DNA from: Alitabrizicola rongguiensis
Lineage (GTDB): Bacteria > Pseudomonadota > Alphaproteobacteria > Rhodobacterales > Rhodobacteraceae
Direction of reading: 5' to 3'
Assembly: GCF_021491355.1 (NCBI RefSeq)
Contig: NZ_JAKENF010000001.1
Coordinates: 744,001 to 808,000, forward strand
DNA length: 64,000 nt
Part shown: piece after piece, positions 40,502-49,586 of the stretch
Numbering within the stretch: the stretch's first letter is position 1
Layout: each line of letters opens with the position of its first letter
Notes under the pieces: generated by a model
Database searches by the model: none
The model's input: the letters and a program-made list of their open reading frames with translations, nothing else
Told to the model about the DNA's origin: nothing
Position numbers and translations under genes: made by a program

Positions 40502-41845
40502 ATGCGACTTTTCCTGCCGCCTTCCGTCCTGGACTGGCCTTTGCCGCCGCAGGGTGCGAAATCGGGTCGAACCTCAGACCCACGGTGCGGCTTGCAAGTT
40601 ACTCCCTTCCAGCGCTTCGTGGCCGCAAGCGGTCTGACCAACCTTGCGGACGGTGTTGCGACCGTGGCCTGGGGCTGGGCCGCCTCGCTTCTGACCCGCG
40701 ACCCGCTGATGATCTCGCTCGTGCCGATCGCGCTCCGGCTTCCGTGGTTCCTGTTCGCCCTTCCGGCCGGGATCGTGACAGACCGGATGGATCGCCGCCA
40801 GCTGATCCTGCGGATGGACGTGCTGCGCGCCCTCGCTTTCGCCGGCGCGGCCGTCGCGATGGTGCTGACCGTTCCGCTCCCACTTGCGCCCAGGAGCGGC
40901 GTATCAGAGCCAGTGCTGTTTGGCGTGATCATGGCCGCCGCCTTCATCGTCGGGATCGCCGAGGTCTTCCGCGACAATGCCGCGCAGACGATGCTGCCGG
41001 CGATGGTCGGACGGAGCGATCTGGAACGCGCAAACGGCCGGCTGTGGAGCGTCGAGATGGTTGGCAACTCCCTCCTCGGCCCGGCGCTCGGCGCGTTCCT
41101 GATTGCGGCTGCCGTTCCTCTTCCCTTCGGCGCCAACGCACTCGCCTATGGATTGGCGATTGTCCTCGTGGCCAGCGTCGTCGGTCGCTTCAGGCCTGAG
41201 GGCGCAAGCCAGCGCAACTGGAAGCGGGAGCTGTCTGAAGGCTGGCACTTCTTGCGCGACGCCCCGCTTCTGCGGTTGCTCGCGGTCATCACCGGCGTCT
41301 GGAACCTTCTGTTCCAGATGACGACGGTCGCCCTCCTCCTTCATGCCCAGGAAAACCTCGGTCTCGGTGCACGCGGCTACGGCCTTGTCCTGGCCGGGGG
41401 CGCGGTCGGCGGGGTTCTGGCCGGCTTCACCGCCGAATGGTTCGTGCGACGGTTCGGTCCGGGCGCGGTCGCGCGCTGGTCTCTGTTCGCCTCGGCGCCG
41501 GCTTTCCTCGGCATGGCGCTGGCTCCGGGTGGCTGGACACTGGCGCTGGTGCTCGGTCTCTTCGAGTATACGGGCATCCTTTGGAACACAGTCTCGGTCT
41601 CCTACCGGCAGCGGAGTATCCCCGACCAGCTTCTGGGCAGGGTCAATAGCCTTTACCGCCTGCTTGCCTGGGGCATGATGCCGGTAGGCCTCGCCCTGTC
41701 CGGCGTGATCGTCCGCTTTGCCGAAACCCTGATGCCACGCGACACGGCCCTGTCCATGCCGTTCTACGTGGCCGCGGCGGGGGGCATCGCCCTGGTGCTG
41801 TTCGGCTGGCGCGGTCTCAGGACCGGCTTCGCGGCCCCTGTCTAG
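40502..41845 (+). CDS. Major facilitator superfamily transporter (MFS_3 type)
   Basis: The protein has 447 residues from the ATG at 40502. The membrane part begins near PFQRFVAASGLTNLADG, so a TTG at about 40589 is an alternative start. About twelve hydrophobic segments are visible. RMDRRQLILRMDVLRA is the MFS loop 2-3 motif, and RDNAAQTMLPAMVGRSDLERANGRLW is the signature of the EntS/macrolide-exporter-like group. It is likely an exporter at the inner membrane. It ends overlapping by 4 bp (CTAG) with the convergent sigma-54 gene. Cargo unknown. Confidence 0.82.
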   Translation: MRLFLPPSVLDWPLPPQGAKSGRTSDPRCGLQVTPFQRFVAASGLTNLADGVATVAWGWAASLLTRDPLMISLVPIALRLPWFLFALPAGIVTDRMDRRQLILRMDVLRALAFAGAAVAMVLTVPLPLAPRSGVSEPVLFGVIMAAAFIVGIAEVFRDNAAQTMLPAMVGRSDLERANGRLWSVEMVGNSLLGPALGAFLIAAAVPLPFGANALAYGLAIVLVASVVGRFRPEGASQRNWKRELSEGWHFLRDAPLLRLLAVITGVWNLLFQMTTVALLLHAQENLGLGARGYGLVLAGGAVGGVLAGFTAEWFVRRFGPGAVARWSLFASAPAFLGMALAPGGWTLALVLGLFEYTGILWNTVSVSYRQRSIPDQLLGRVNSLYRLLAWGMMPVGLALSGVIVRFAETLMPRDTALSMPFYVAAAGGIALVLFGWRGLRTGFAAPV

Positions 41846-43098
41846 CGGCGGCGTTGACCAGCGGTCGGGATGCGCAGCATCTCGCGATACTTCGTCACCG
41901 TCCGCCGCGCGACAGGATGACCAACCAGCCCCAGCGCCTCGGCCAGCGCCCGGTCGCTGAGTGGACGGCGCGGGTTCTCGGCTGCAATCAGTCGCGTCAG
42001 CGCCGACCGGATCGCCGGCCCGGAACTGTCGCCCAGCTGGGTGGCGAAAAGGTCGACCATCCGCCAGGTCCCAAGCGGTGTCGCAACCGCGACGCCTGCG
42101 ACGGCGCGGCTGACCGTACTGTCGTTCAACCCCAGCGCCTCGGCGATCTCCGTCTGGCGCAGCGGGCCAAGCGCACCAAGCCCGGCCTCGAGCGCGGCCG
42201 ACTGCCGCGACAGGACCTCGCGCGCGATGCGCAAGAGAGTGGCGTTCCGCCGCTCGAGCATCCGGGTCAGCTCCAGCGCTGCCGCCAGCCGCGCGCGTTC
42301 TTCCGGCTGGGCCGGACGGCTGCCCGGGCGAACCACAGCCACTGCAGGCAGGGCGGACCGATTGAGCTGAACATCCCAACCCCCTGCGCTGCGCGTCACC
42401 ACCAGATCCGGCTCACGGGCATCCACGGTGCCGGGATCGAACTGCGCCCCTGGTTTGGGATCGAAGCTGCGGATCACCCGGATGCGGCGCAACACATCGG
42501 CTTCCTCGCATGCGGCAAGTCGGGCCAGACGACCGATCGCGCCTTCCGCAAGAAGTGGCAGATTGTCGAGACAGACCTCCATCACAGGGTCCATCACACC
42601 CGCCTCCTCGGCCTGAATGCGAAGGCAATCGGACAAATCCTCCGCGAAAAGGCCCGCAGGCTCCATCCGCTGCAGTCGCTTCAACACCGCCGCCGCATCT
42701 CCGGTCGCACAACCCGCCCGACGCGCCAGCACTTCCAACGGGACACCGAGCCAACCGGAAGGCTCCAGCGCTTCGGCAAGCACAAGCGCGATCTGCCTCT
42801 CGCGAGACGACCGGGTCAGCGCATCGATTTCCGTCAGCACATGCGACATGAGGCTGGGACCCGTCGCGGCGGCCTCGGGTGCGGACCCGGCCGAAAAGGC
42901 CTGGCTCCAGCGCGGCAGCCATTGGCCTGGCACGACAGGGGGCGCCTCGACTCGCAGGTAGGGATTGGTTTCGGCTTGCTCTTCAAGAAAACGGGTCAAC
43001 CCGCCCGCATCCATCCGCAGAAGTCGGATTGACGTCTGCAGCGCGGTGTTGAGCTGCAGGCGCTGACTTTGCCGAAGACCGATCCGCTGGCCAGACAT
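41842..43098 (-). CDS. rpoN: RNA polymerase sigma-54 factor
   Basis: This 418-residue protein starts at the ATG at 43098 behind AAAGGGGGTGGC. The N-terminal activator region is LRQSQRLQLNTALQTSIRLLRM; the core-binding and DNA-binding domains follow. The RpoN box ARRTVTKYREMLRIP lies 7 residues from the end. It is shorter than E. coli RpoN (477) because the acidic linker is reduced, as in some Rhodobacteraceae factors. No hpf, lptB or ptsN genes adjoin, so it may be one of several rpoN copies. It would direct transcription from -24/-12 promoters with enhancer-binding proteins. Confidence 0.92.
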   Translation of the reverse strand: MSGQRIGLRQSQRLQLNTALQTSIRLLRMDAGGLTRFLEEQAETNPYLRVEAPPVVPGQWLPRWSQAFSAGSAPEAAATGPSLMSHVLTEIDALTRSSRERQIALVLAEALEPSGWLGVPLEVLARRAGCATGDAAAVLKRLQRMEPAGLFAEDLSDCLRIQAEEAGVMDPVMEVCLDNLPLLAEGAIGRLARLAACEEADVLRRIRVIRSFDPKPGAQFDPGTVDAREPDLVVTRSAGGWDVQLNRSALPAVAVVRPGSRPAQPEERARLAAALELTRMLERRNATLLRIAREVLSRQSAALEAGLGALGPLRQTEIAEALGLNDSTVSRAVAGVAVATPLGTWRMVDLFATQLGDSSGPAIRSALTRLIAAENPRRPLSDRALAEALGLVGHPVARRTVTKYREMLRIPTAGQRRR

Positions 43099-43214
43099 GC
43101 CACCCCCTTTGCCCGCAAGCCTAGGAAGCGGTCCGCTGCGACGCAACGCCCCTCGCGATTTCCACTCCCGATCGTTAGTCTGCGGCCTGTCTCACCGCCC
43201 GGAAGCCTTGCACA

Positions 43215-45401
43215 ATGATGGATGGACTGCCCCTGACCCGCGATCTGGTGCTGATCGGCGGTGGTCACGCTCACGCGCTTGTCCTGCGCATGTGGGGCAT
43301 GAACCCGCTGCCCGGAGCGCGGCTGACGGTGATCAACCCGCATCCGGTTGCGCCCTATTCGGGGATGCTGCCCGGCCATGTCGCCGGCCATTACCGGCGC
43401 GACGAGATGATGATCGACCTCGTGCGTCTGGCGCGACACGCCGGGGCGCGGCTGATCCAGTCGCGTGCGACCGGCATCGACCGCGCCAATCGTCTCGTGC
43501 TGGTGGAGGGCCGCGATCCGCTGCGCTACGATATCGCCTCGATCGACATCGGCATCACCACCGACTTGCCGGCACTGCCCGGCTTCCTCGACCACGCTAT
43601 TCCGGCCAAACCCTTCGACATCTATTCCGAACGCTGGCAGCGTTTCGTCTCGGCCGACCTGCCACGGCCGCGCATGGTCATCATCGGCGCGGGGGTCGCA
43701 GGTGTCGAACTGGCGCTCGCGTCTGCGCACCGGCTGCAGAGCGAAGGCCGCTCGCCCGACATCACCCTTGTCGACCGCGATCCTCAGCCGCTTCGGATGG
43801 TCGGGTCAGGTGCGCGTCGGGCGCTGTTACGCCATGTTGCCGAGGCCGGCATCGCGCTTCTGGCCGGGGTCGAACCGGTCGGTATCACCGCCAGTTCCGT
43901 CATCCTGTCCGACGGTCGAGTCCTGCCTTCGGACTTCACGCTTGGCGTGGCAGGGGCGCGCCCGCAGAAGTGGCTGGAAGACACCGGTCTGGACCTGCAC
44001 CGTGGCTTTGTCAGGATTGACCCCACGCTCCGCACCTCCGATGCCTCGGTCTTCGCCGCTGGCGATTGCGCCGAGATGGTCTGGGCGCCGCGGCCAAAGG
44101 CCGGCGTCTATGCTGTGCGTCAGGCGCCGATCCTGCTACATAACCTCCGCGCGGCCCTGTCCGGCGGCGGAATGCGGCGCTACCGGCCACAGAGTGATTA
44201 TCTCAAGCTCATTTCAGCGGGCGGCAAGACAGCGGTCGCCGACAAGTGGGGGCTGCCGCTCGACGGCGCGTGGCTCTGGCGCTGGAAGGACGGTATCGAC
44301 CGCCGCTTCATCGCCATGCTTGCCGATCTGCCGAAGATGGCGCTGCCTCCCCTGCCACACCCCCGCGCGGAGGGCGTGGAGGAAGCCTTGGGCAAGAAGC
44401 CCCTCTGCGGAGGCTGCGGTGCCAAGGTCGGCGCAAGCGATCTTTCCGCAGCGCTGGCCGGTCTGCCCGCACCAAGGCGGCCCGACGTGTTGTCCGGCCC
44501 GGGAGACGACGCCGCGATCCTGCGCTACGAGAACGGTGTTCAGGTGATGACCACCGACCACCTGCGCAGCCTCTGCGATGATCCGGCGCTCATGGCCCGC
44601 CTGGCGGCCGTCCATGCGCTTGGCGATATCTGGGCGATGGGAGCGCAGCCGCAGGTGGCCTTGGCCCAGATCATCCTGCCGCGGATGTCGGCGCGGATTC
44701 AGGCCGACACGCTCCGCGAAATCATGGCTGCGGCGGCAGATGTCTTTCGGGCTGCCGGGGCCGACGTCGTGGGCGGGCATACGACGATCGGCGCCGAACT
44801 GACGATCGGTTTCACCGTCACCGGCCTTGCCGCGCGGGCGATCACCAAGCGCGGGGTCCAACCGGGCGATGCGCTGATCCTGACCAAGCCCATCGGCTCC
44901 GGCACGGTCATGGCCGCGCTGATGGCGCAGGCGCCACTGACCAACCCGCTTCTGGGCGAGGCCGCGGAGTCAGCCTCGCGCAGCATGGCGCGCGCCCTGT
45001 CCGACGACGCGACGATCCTTGCGCCCGAAGCCCATGCAATGACCGATGTCACCGGCTTCGGCCTCGCCGGGCACCTGCTCGAGATGCTGGAAGCCTCGAA
45101 CTGCGCGGCGGAACTGGATCTGGCGGCTGTGCCCCTGCTCCCGGGGGCAGAGGCGCTTGCGGCCACGGGTCAGGAATCGACGATTGCGCCAGCCAACCGT
45201 GCAGCGGCCATGGGGCAGATGCTGTTCACCGAAAGCCCAAAGGCCGCGCTGCTTTTCGATCCTCAGACCTGTGGTGGTTTGCTCGCGGCGGTCAACAAGG
45301 ACAAGGCCACAAGGCTGGTTGCCGCTTTGCGCGAAAAGGGCAGCCCGGCCGCGATCATCGGTAAGGCCGTCGAGGGCGCGCCGTTCCTGACCGTTACCTG
45401 A
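43215..45401 (+). CDS. selD: FAD-dependent oxidoreductase fused to selenide, water dikinase
   Basis: This 728-residue fusion has a pyridine-nucleotide-disulfide/Ndh-like domain at about 1-380: LVLIGGGHAHALVLRMWG, MVIIGAGVAGVELALASAHRL and SVFAAGDCAEM. The SelD domain at about 390-728 contains the catalytic cysteine region PLCGGCGAKVG, PGDDAAILR, DIWAMGAQPQVAL, and VTGFGLAGHLLEML. SelD makes selenophosphate from selenide and ATP. The oxidoreductase half may provide reduced selenium. The convergent mnmH gene uses the product, so the pair serves selenouridine in tRNA. The active residue is Cys, not selenocysteine. Confidence 0.92.
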   Translation: MMDGLPLTRDLVLIGGGHAHALVLRMWGMNPLPGARLTVINPHPVAPYSGMLPGHVAGHYRRDEMMIDLVRLARHAGARLIQSRATGIDRANRLVLVEGRDPLRYDIASIDIGITTDLPALPGFLDHAIPAKPFDIYSERWQRFVSADLPRPRMVIIGAGVAGVELALASAHRLQSEGRSPDITLVDRDPQPLRMVGSGARRALLRHVAEAGIALLAGVEPVGITASSVILSDGRVLPSDFTLGVAGARPQKWLEDTGLDLHRGFVRIDPTLRTSDASVFAAGDCAEMVWAPRPKAGVYAVRQAPILLHNLRAALSGGGMRRYRPQSDYLKLISAGGKTAVADKWGLPLDGAWLWRWKDGIDRRFIAMLADLPKMALPPLPHPRAEGVEEALGKKPLCGGCGAKVGASDLSAALAGLPAPRRPDVLSGPGDDAAILRYENGVQVMTTDHLRSLCDDPALMARLAAVHALGDIWAMGAQPQVALAQIILPRMSARIQADTLREIMAAAADVFRAAGADVVGGHTTIGAELTIGFTVTGLAARAITKRGVQPGDALILTKPIGSGTVMAALMAQAPLTNPLLGEAAESASRSMARALSDDATILAPEAHAMTDVTGFGLAGHLLEMLEASNCAAELDLAAVPLLPGAEALAATGQESTIAPANRAAAMGQMLFTESPKAALLFDPQTCGGLLAAVNKDKATRLVAALREKGSPAAIIGKAVEGAPFLTVT

Positions 45402-45449
45402 CGACTCCTCCGGCCCTCCTTCCGTTAGGCGAATATCCTCGGGGGTGAA

Positions 45450-45466
45450 TGGCCCGGTACGGGCCA
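45450..45466. other. Hairpin between selD and mnmH
   Basis: TGGCCCG-GTA-CGGGCCA forms a 7-bp stem in the 90-bp gap of convergent genes. There is no T-run; it may act as a weak bidirectional stop. Confidence 0.35.
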
Positions 45467-45491
45467 GAAGGCGCAGACAGGCCCCATCCCG

Positions 45492-46547
45492 TCAGCCAAG
45501 CCGCGCCACCTCGGCCGCCACGCGCGCGGCAAGGTCCGGCAGGGCCTCCTGCGCCAGCGACGGCGCTCCGACCTCGACGGCTTCTCGTGCCCCAGTGAGG
45601 CTGCGCTGCTTGGCGTAGCGTGGGTCGTAATGGCGGGCCATCAGGTCGTCCGCCAGTGCCTCGAAGTCTCCGGCTGCAGCCTGTGCCTGCCAGAGATGGA
45701 TCGTCTCCGCCGCGTGCATGGGGCGCAGAAGATCGATCACCAGCGCTAGTTGCGCGCTGTCCGCCGTGAGATCGGTATAGGCCCGCGCGAGGTAAGCGGC
45801 CCGCTGGCCGCGCGGTGCGTCGATCGCGATGCGCGGAGCCTCTACCATTGCCCGCCACAGGCGCGGGGGAATCCGGCAGTCGCCGACCTTGGACGATTCA
45901 GCCTCGACCACCACCGGGCGGGAGGGGTCAAGCGCGGCGAGGGCCTGAGCCAGCCGCCCCTCGAACGCCTTCTGCGACGGCTGCCCGCCCGGACGCGATC
46001 CGAAGAGGGAGCCCCGGTGATTGGCCAGCCCCTCGAGGTCGATCACCTGCACCCCGACCGAAGGCAGGAGGTTAAGCACTTCGGTCTTGGCCGAGCCGGT
46101 ATTGCCATCGAGTACGACTACAGGCGAGGGCACCGGATCATCATAAACCGCCTTCACCACCAGACCACGCCAGCTCTTGTAGCCGCCCGCGATGGTTTCC
46201 ACCCGCCAGCCGATCTGGGAAAGGATCGTTGCGAAACTGCCCGAGCGCTGCCCGCCGCGCCAGCAATAGACTAACGGCCGCCAGCCACCCGGCTTGTCGG
46301 CAAGCGGCCCCTCGAGATGCTTCGCCGCATTCTTCGCCACCAGCGCCGCGCCGATCTTGCGGGCGCGGAAGGGGCTGTCCTGCTTGTAGATGGTGCCGAC
46401 GCGGGCGCGCTCCTCGTCATCCAGAACCGGCAGGCTGATCGCGCCGGGCAGGTGATCCTCGGCATATTCGGCGGGGGCGCGGACGTCGATGATGTCGTCA
46501 AAACCCATGGCGGCGAGATCGGAAAGGCAGGTCAGGGTCACGGCCAT
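45492..46547 (-). CDS. mnmH: tRNA 2-selenouridine synthase
   Basis: This 351-residue protein has an N-terminal rhodanese domain (DDIIDVRAPAEYAEDHLPGA) with the catalytic cysteine in YCWRGGQRSGS near residue 95. A P-loop domain follows (VLDGNTGSAKTEVL near 145) with NHRGSLFGS downstream. MnmH (SelU) replaces sulfur by selenium in 2-thiouridine at the wobble position of Lys, Glu and Gln tRNAs, using selenophosphate from SelD, encoded convergently next door. The length is typical (about 360). selA and selB are not in the window. Confidence 0.93.
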   Translation of the reverse strand: MAVTLTCLSDLAAMGFDDIIDVRAPAEYAEDHLPGAISLPVLDDEERARVGTIYKQDSPFRARKIGAALVAKNAAKHLEGPLADKPGGWRPLVYCWRGGQRSGSFATILSQIGWRVETIAGGYKSWRGLVVKAVYDDPVPSPVVVLDGNTGSAKTEVLNLLPSVGVQVIDLEGLANHRGSLFGSRPGGQPSQKAFEGRLAQALAALDPSRPVVVEAESSKVGDCRIPPRLWRAMVEAPRIAIDAPRGQRAAYLARAYTDLTADSAQLALVIDLLRPMHAAETIHLWQAQAAAGDFEALADDLMARHYDPRYAKQRSLTGAREAVEVGAPSLAQEALPDLAARVAAEVARLG

Positions 46548-46601
46548 GGCCGTCTTCCTTCCGTCTGGAACCCGTATGGCATCCGCGCGACCGTCATCGG
46601 A

Positions 46602-47756
46602 TCAAAGCCCCGCTTCCAGTCTCTCCACCAACCGGGCCAGCATCGCCTCGCAACGCGCGATCTGGTCGAGGCTGACCCATTCGTCGGGTTTGTGGCCCTG
46701 TGCCATGCTGCCCGGCCCGCAAATGACGGTCGGGATGCCGAGGCGTTCGGAAAAAAGCCCGCCTTCGGTGCCGAACGCCACCTTCATGGTGCCGTTCGCC
46801 CCGGTCAGACCCTGCACGAAACGCACGACGCCGGCATCGGTCGGGGTGCCGAGGCCGGGGTAATCCCAGAGCCGTTCGATGCGGATCTCGGCTTCGGGGA
46901 AGCGGTCGCGCAGGGGGGCGCAGATCGCCTCGGCCTCGGCCTTGAGGCGGTCGATCAGGATCAGCGGATCGTCACCGGCAAGGTTCCGGATCTCGAAGTC
47001 GAGCACGGCCTGGTTCGGCACGATATTGACCTGCACGCCGCCCGACATCTTGCCGACATGAAGCGTCGTGTAGGGCACGTCGTAGTCGCCGTCCGTCAGG
47101 CCGGTCGCCGCGACCTCGGCCTGAAGGTTGCGCACCGCGTCCAGGAAGTCGGCGGCAAGGTGGAGAGCGTTCAAGGCAAGTGGGGCGAGCGCCGAATGCC
47201 CCTCGCGCCCGGTGCAGGTGGCGCGAAGCGCGATCTTGCCCTTGTGGCCGGTGGCGACCTGCATGCCCGTCGGTTCCCCAACGATGCACATGGCGGGCGT
47301 GAAGGGCGCACGGGCCAGCATGTCGATCAGCGAGCCGACACCGAGGCAACCCACCTCCTCGTCATGGCTGAGCGCGAGATGCAGCGGCGTCTTGAGCGGC
47401 CGCCGGGCGGCAGAAAGCGCTGCCGACAGGGCACAGGCGACGAAACCTTTCATGTCGGTCACGCCGCGCCCGTAATAGCGATCGTCCGCCTCGGTCAGCA
47501 CGAAGGGCGGTTTCGACCAGTTCTGCCCGGTGACCGGCACGACGTCGGTATGGCCCGAGAGCATTACCCCCGGCACGTCCTGCGGCCCGATCGTGGCGTA
47601 GAGGTTGGCCTTCTTGCCCGTCGGATCGGGGATCACCCTCGCAGCGATGCCGGCGCCTGCCAGCAGGTGCTGGACCCACTCGATCAGCGGCAGGTTAGGT
47701 TCGGAACTGACCGTGTCGAAGGCGACAAGACGGTCGAGGATGTCACGGGTCTTCAT
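46602..47756 (-). CDS. argE: Acetylornithine deacetylase
   Basis: This 384-residue M20 metallopeptidase-family enzyme starts at the ATG at 47756 behind GGGAGACGCC. Metal and catalytic residues are visible: SGHTDVVPV (His-Asp) near residue 72, GRGVTDMKGF near 98, LSHDEEVGCLG near 130 with the catalytic glutamate, and GPGSMAQGHKPDEW near 355. MKTRDILDRLVAFDTVSSEPN matches ArgE of proteobacteria. It releases ornithine from N-acetylornithine in arginine synthesis. No other arg genes adjoin, so a related deacylase cannot be fully excluded. It diverges from the secreted-protein gene with a 115-bp gap. Confidence 0.85.
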   Translation of the reverse strand: MKTRDILDRLVAFDTVSSEPNLPLIEWVQHLLAGAGIAARVIPDPTGKKANLYATIGPQDVPGVMLSGHTDVVPVTGQNWSKPPFVLTEADDRYYGRGVTDMKGFVACALSAALSAARRPLKTPLHLALSHDEEVGCLGVGSLIDMLARAPFTPAMCIVGEPTGMQVATGHKGKIALRATCTGREGHSALAPLALNALHLAADFLDAVRNLQAEVAATGLTDGDYDVPYTTLHVGKMSGGVQVNIVPNQAVLDFEIRNLAGDDPLILIDRLKAEAEAICAPLRDRFPEAEIRIERLWDYPGLGTPTDAGVVRFVQGLTGANGTMKVAFGTEGGLFSERLGIPTVICGPGSMAQGHKPDEWVSLDQIARCEAMLARLVERLEAGL

Positions 47757-47871
47757 GGCGTCTCCCTGCTGGCGGAGACGTAACCGCAAATCGGCCGCCA
47801 GCGGAAGGGCTGACGCTTTCCCTTGGCCCCCAAGGGTGGTTATGTCGCGAGGACTTAAGGGGAGACAAGGC

Positions 47872-48570
47872 ATGACCCGCTGGATCGCAGCCGCACTGAC
47901 GCTGGTGATGGCCGCAGGCGCGGGCCTCGCGGAAGAAGCCGCGCCCGCACCGAAGCCCGTCAACCGCACGCCCGCGCAGATCGCGGCTCCGGGACCGGTG
48001 GGGCGCCTGGCCCTGGCGCAGGGCCTGTTTGCAGCCAGCCTTTCGCAGCGCGACCCGGTGGGGATGATCGCCGCCGCGCGGATCGCGCTGGCTGTCCCGA
48101 TGCGGGACAAGGAGCGCAAGGCGGAAGCCATCGCCCCGTCCGAGCCGGCTGCGGCAAAAAGCGGTACACCTGCGCAACCCTTCGACGCCGCTGCCATGCT
48201 GCGCGCCGCCCGGGCGCTGGCGGCCGGGGACGAGGCCGTGCTGGCCCAGGCCGATGCGGCAGAGGCGGAAGGCGCCGGTCAGGTTGTCGGCGGACCGGCG
48301 CGAACGCGGGCCAGGATCGCTCCGGGTGCCGAGGATCGCTGGACCATGGCATTCTACAGCGGTGAACTGGCCGAGGTCGCCATTCTGTCCGGCGGCGATG
48401 CCTCGCTGGAACTCACGGTCACCGATGGCGATGGCAATGTCATCTGCATGCTTCCAGGCGATGGGCCAGCCAGCCTTTGCGGCTGGGTTCCCGACTGGAA
48501 CGCGACCTTTACCGTCGCGGTGCGCAATCCCGGCCCCGCGACGGTTTCCTACTGGCTGGTCACCGATTAG
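47872..48570 (+). CDS. Secreted protein of unknown function
   Basis: This 232-residue protein starts behind GGGGAGACAAGGC. Residues 1-20 are a signal peptide (ends AGAGLAEEA), followed by a proline- and alanine-rich stretch. The middle is an alanine-rich helical region (MLRAARALAAGDEAVLAQ), and the end is a beta-rich domain (MAFYSGELAEVAILSGGDASLELTVTDGDGNVICM, then two further strands) with two cysteines that could pair. It resembles periplasmic domains that bind exported ligands, but I recognise no family. The stop overlaps the convergent dehydrogenase gene. Confidence 0.75.
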   Translation: MTRWIAAALTLVMAAGAGLAEEAAPAPKPVNRTPAQIAAPGPVGRLALAQGLFAASLSQRDPVGMIAAARIALAVPMRDKERKAEAIAPSEPAAAKSGTPAQPFDAAAMLRAARALAAGDEAVLAQADAAEAEGAGQVVGGPARTRARIAPGAEDRWTMAFYSGELAEVAILSGGDASLELTVTDGDGNVICMLPGDGPASLCGWVPDWNATFTVAVRNPGPATVSYWLVTD

Positions 48571-49571
48571 CCCAGCACTTCCGACATCGGGACCGTGCGC
48601 TTCTCGGCCGCCGACTTCACCGCAGCATCGGCGAGTGCCAGCGCGATCAGCCCGTCCTCGCCCGATGGCGTGGCCTTGCCCTTGCCGCCGATGGCCGCGA
48701 TGAAGCTGGCGATTTCGGCGGCGTAGGCATCGGTGTAGCGGGTCATGAAGAAGTCGTGCAGCGGCGGGCGGGTATAGCCGAGGCCTGTGGCCACCTCGAT
48801 GGAGACCGGGCGCTGGTTCTCGGCCGAGGCGAGGCCCTTGGAGCCATGCACCTCGATCCGCTGGTCGTAGCCGTAGGTCGCGCGGCGCGAGTTCGAGATG
48901 ACGGCCATCTTGCCGCTCTTGGTCTTCAGCATGACCTGGACCGAGTCGAAGTCGCCTGCCTTGCCGATCTCGGGGTCCACCAGAACGGCGGCCATGGCGG
49001 AAACCTCGGTGATCTCTTCTCCCAGAAGGAAGCGGGCCATGTCGAAGTCGTGGATCGTCATGTCGCGGAAGATGCCGCCCGAACGCTTGATGTACTCGAC
49101 GGGCGGGGCGCCGGGGTCGCGGCTGGTGATGACGACCATCTCGACCTCACCAAGCGTGCCCTTGTCGATCTCGGCGCGGACGGCGCGGAAATGCGGGTCG
49201 AAGCGGCGGTTGAAGCCGACCATCAGCGTGGCCTTCGTGGCGCGCACCACGTCGAGGCAGGCCTTGACGCGGGCGAGGCTCAGGTCGATCGGCTTTTCGC
49301 AGAAGATCGCCTTGCCGGCGCGGGCAAAGCGCTCGATCAGGTCGGCATGGGTGTCGGTCGGGGTGCAGATCACCACCGCGTCGATGTCCTTGGCCGCCTC
49401 GATCTCGTCGATGGTGCGGATGGCGCAGCCATACTGGTCGGCAATTGCCTGCGCCGCCTGCGGGAAGGCGTCGGCTACCGCGACGAGTTTGGCATTGCCG
49501 TCACCGGTGATCGCCTTGGCATGGACCTTGCCGATGCGCCCCGCGCCGAGAAGTCCGAACCTGATGGTCAT
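48567..49571 (-). CDS. iolG: Gfo/Idh/MocA family dehydrogenase, inositol 2-dehydrogenase-like
   Basis: This 334-residue protein has the N-terminal Rossmann fold FGLLGAGRIGKVHAKAI, the EKP motif (AIFCEKPIDLSLARV) near residue 95 and the catalytic-region sequence GGIFRDMTIHDFDMARFLLG near 165. These match myo-inositol 2-dehydrogenases and rhizopine-pathway MocA. It would oxidise an inositol, inosamine or methyl-inositol to the 2-keto form with NAD. It is the last gene of the minus-strand cluster containing an ABC transporter and an IolI/MocC-like isomerase, 15 bp after the SDR gene. iolB, iolC, iolD and iolE are not in the window. Confidence 0.88.
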   Translation of the reverse strand: MTIRFGLLGAGRIGKVHAKAITGDGNAKLVAVADAFPQAAQAIADQYGCAIRTIDEIEAAKDIDAVVICTPTDTHADLIERFARAGKAIFCEKPIDLSLARVKACLDVVRATKATLMVGFNRRFDPHFRAVRAEIDKGTLGEVEMVVITSRDPGAPPVEYIKRSGGIFRDMTIHDFDMARFLLGEEITEVSAMAAVLVDPEIGKAGDFDSVQVMLKTKSGKMAVISNSRRATYGYDQRIEVHGSKGLASAENQRPVSIEVATGLGYTRPPLHDFFMTRYTDAYAAEIASFIAAIGGKGKATPSGEDGLIALALADAAVKSAAEKRTVPMSEVLG

Positions 49572-49586
49572 GTCTTTCCTCTTGTC

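Noticed and set aside
45425-45450. GAATATCCTCGGGGGTGAAT after selD as a possible dispersed intergenic repeat
   Set aside because: It occurs once in this window; its repeat nature cannot be judged from one copy.
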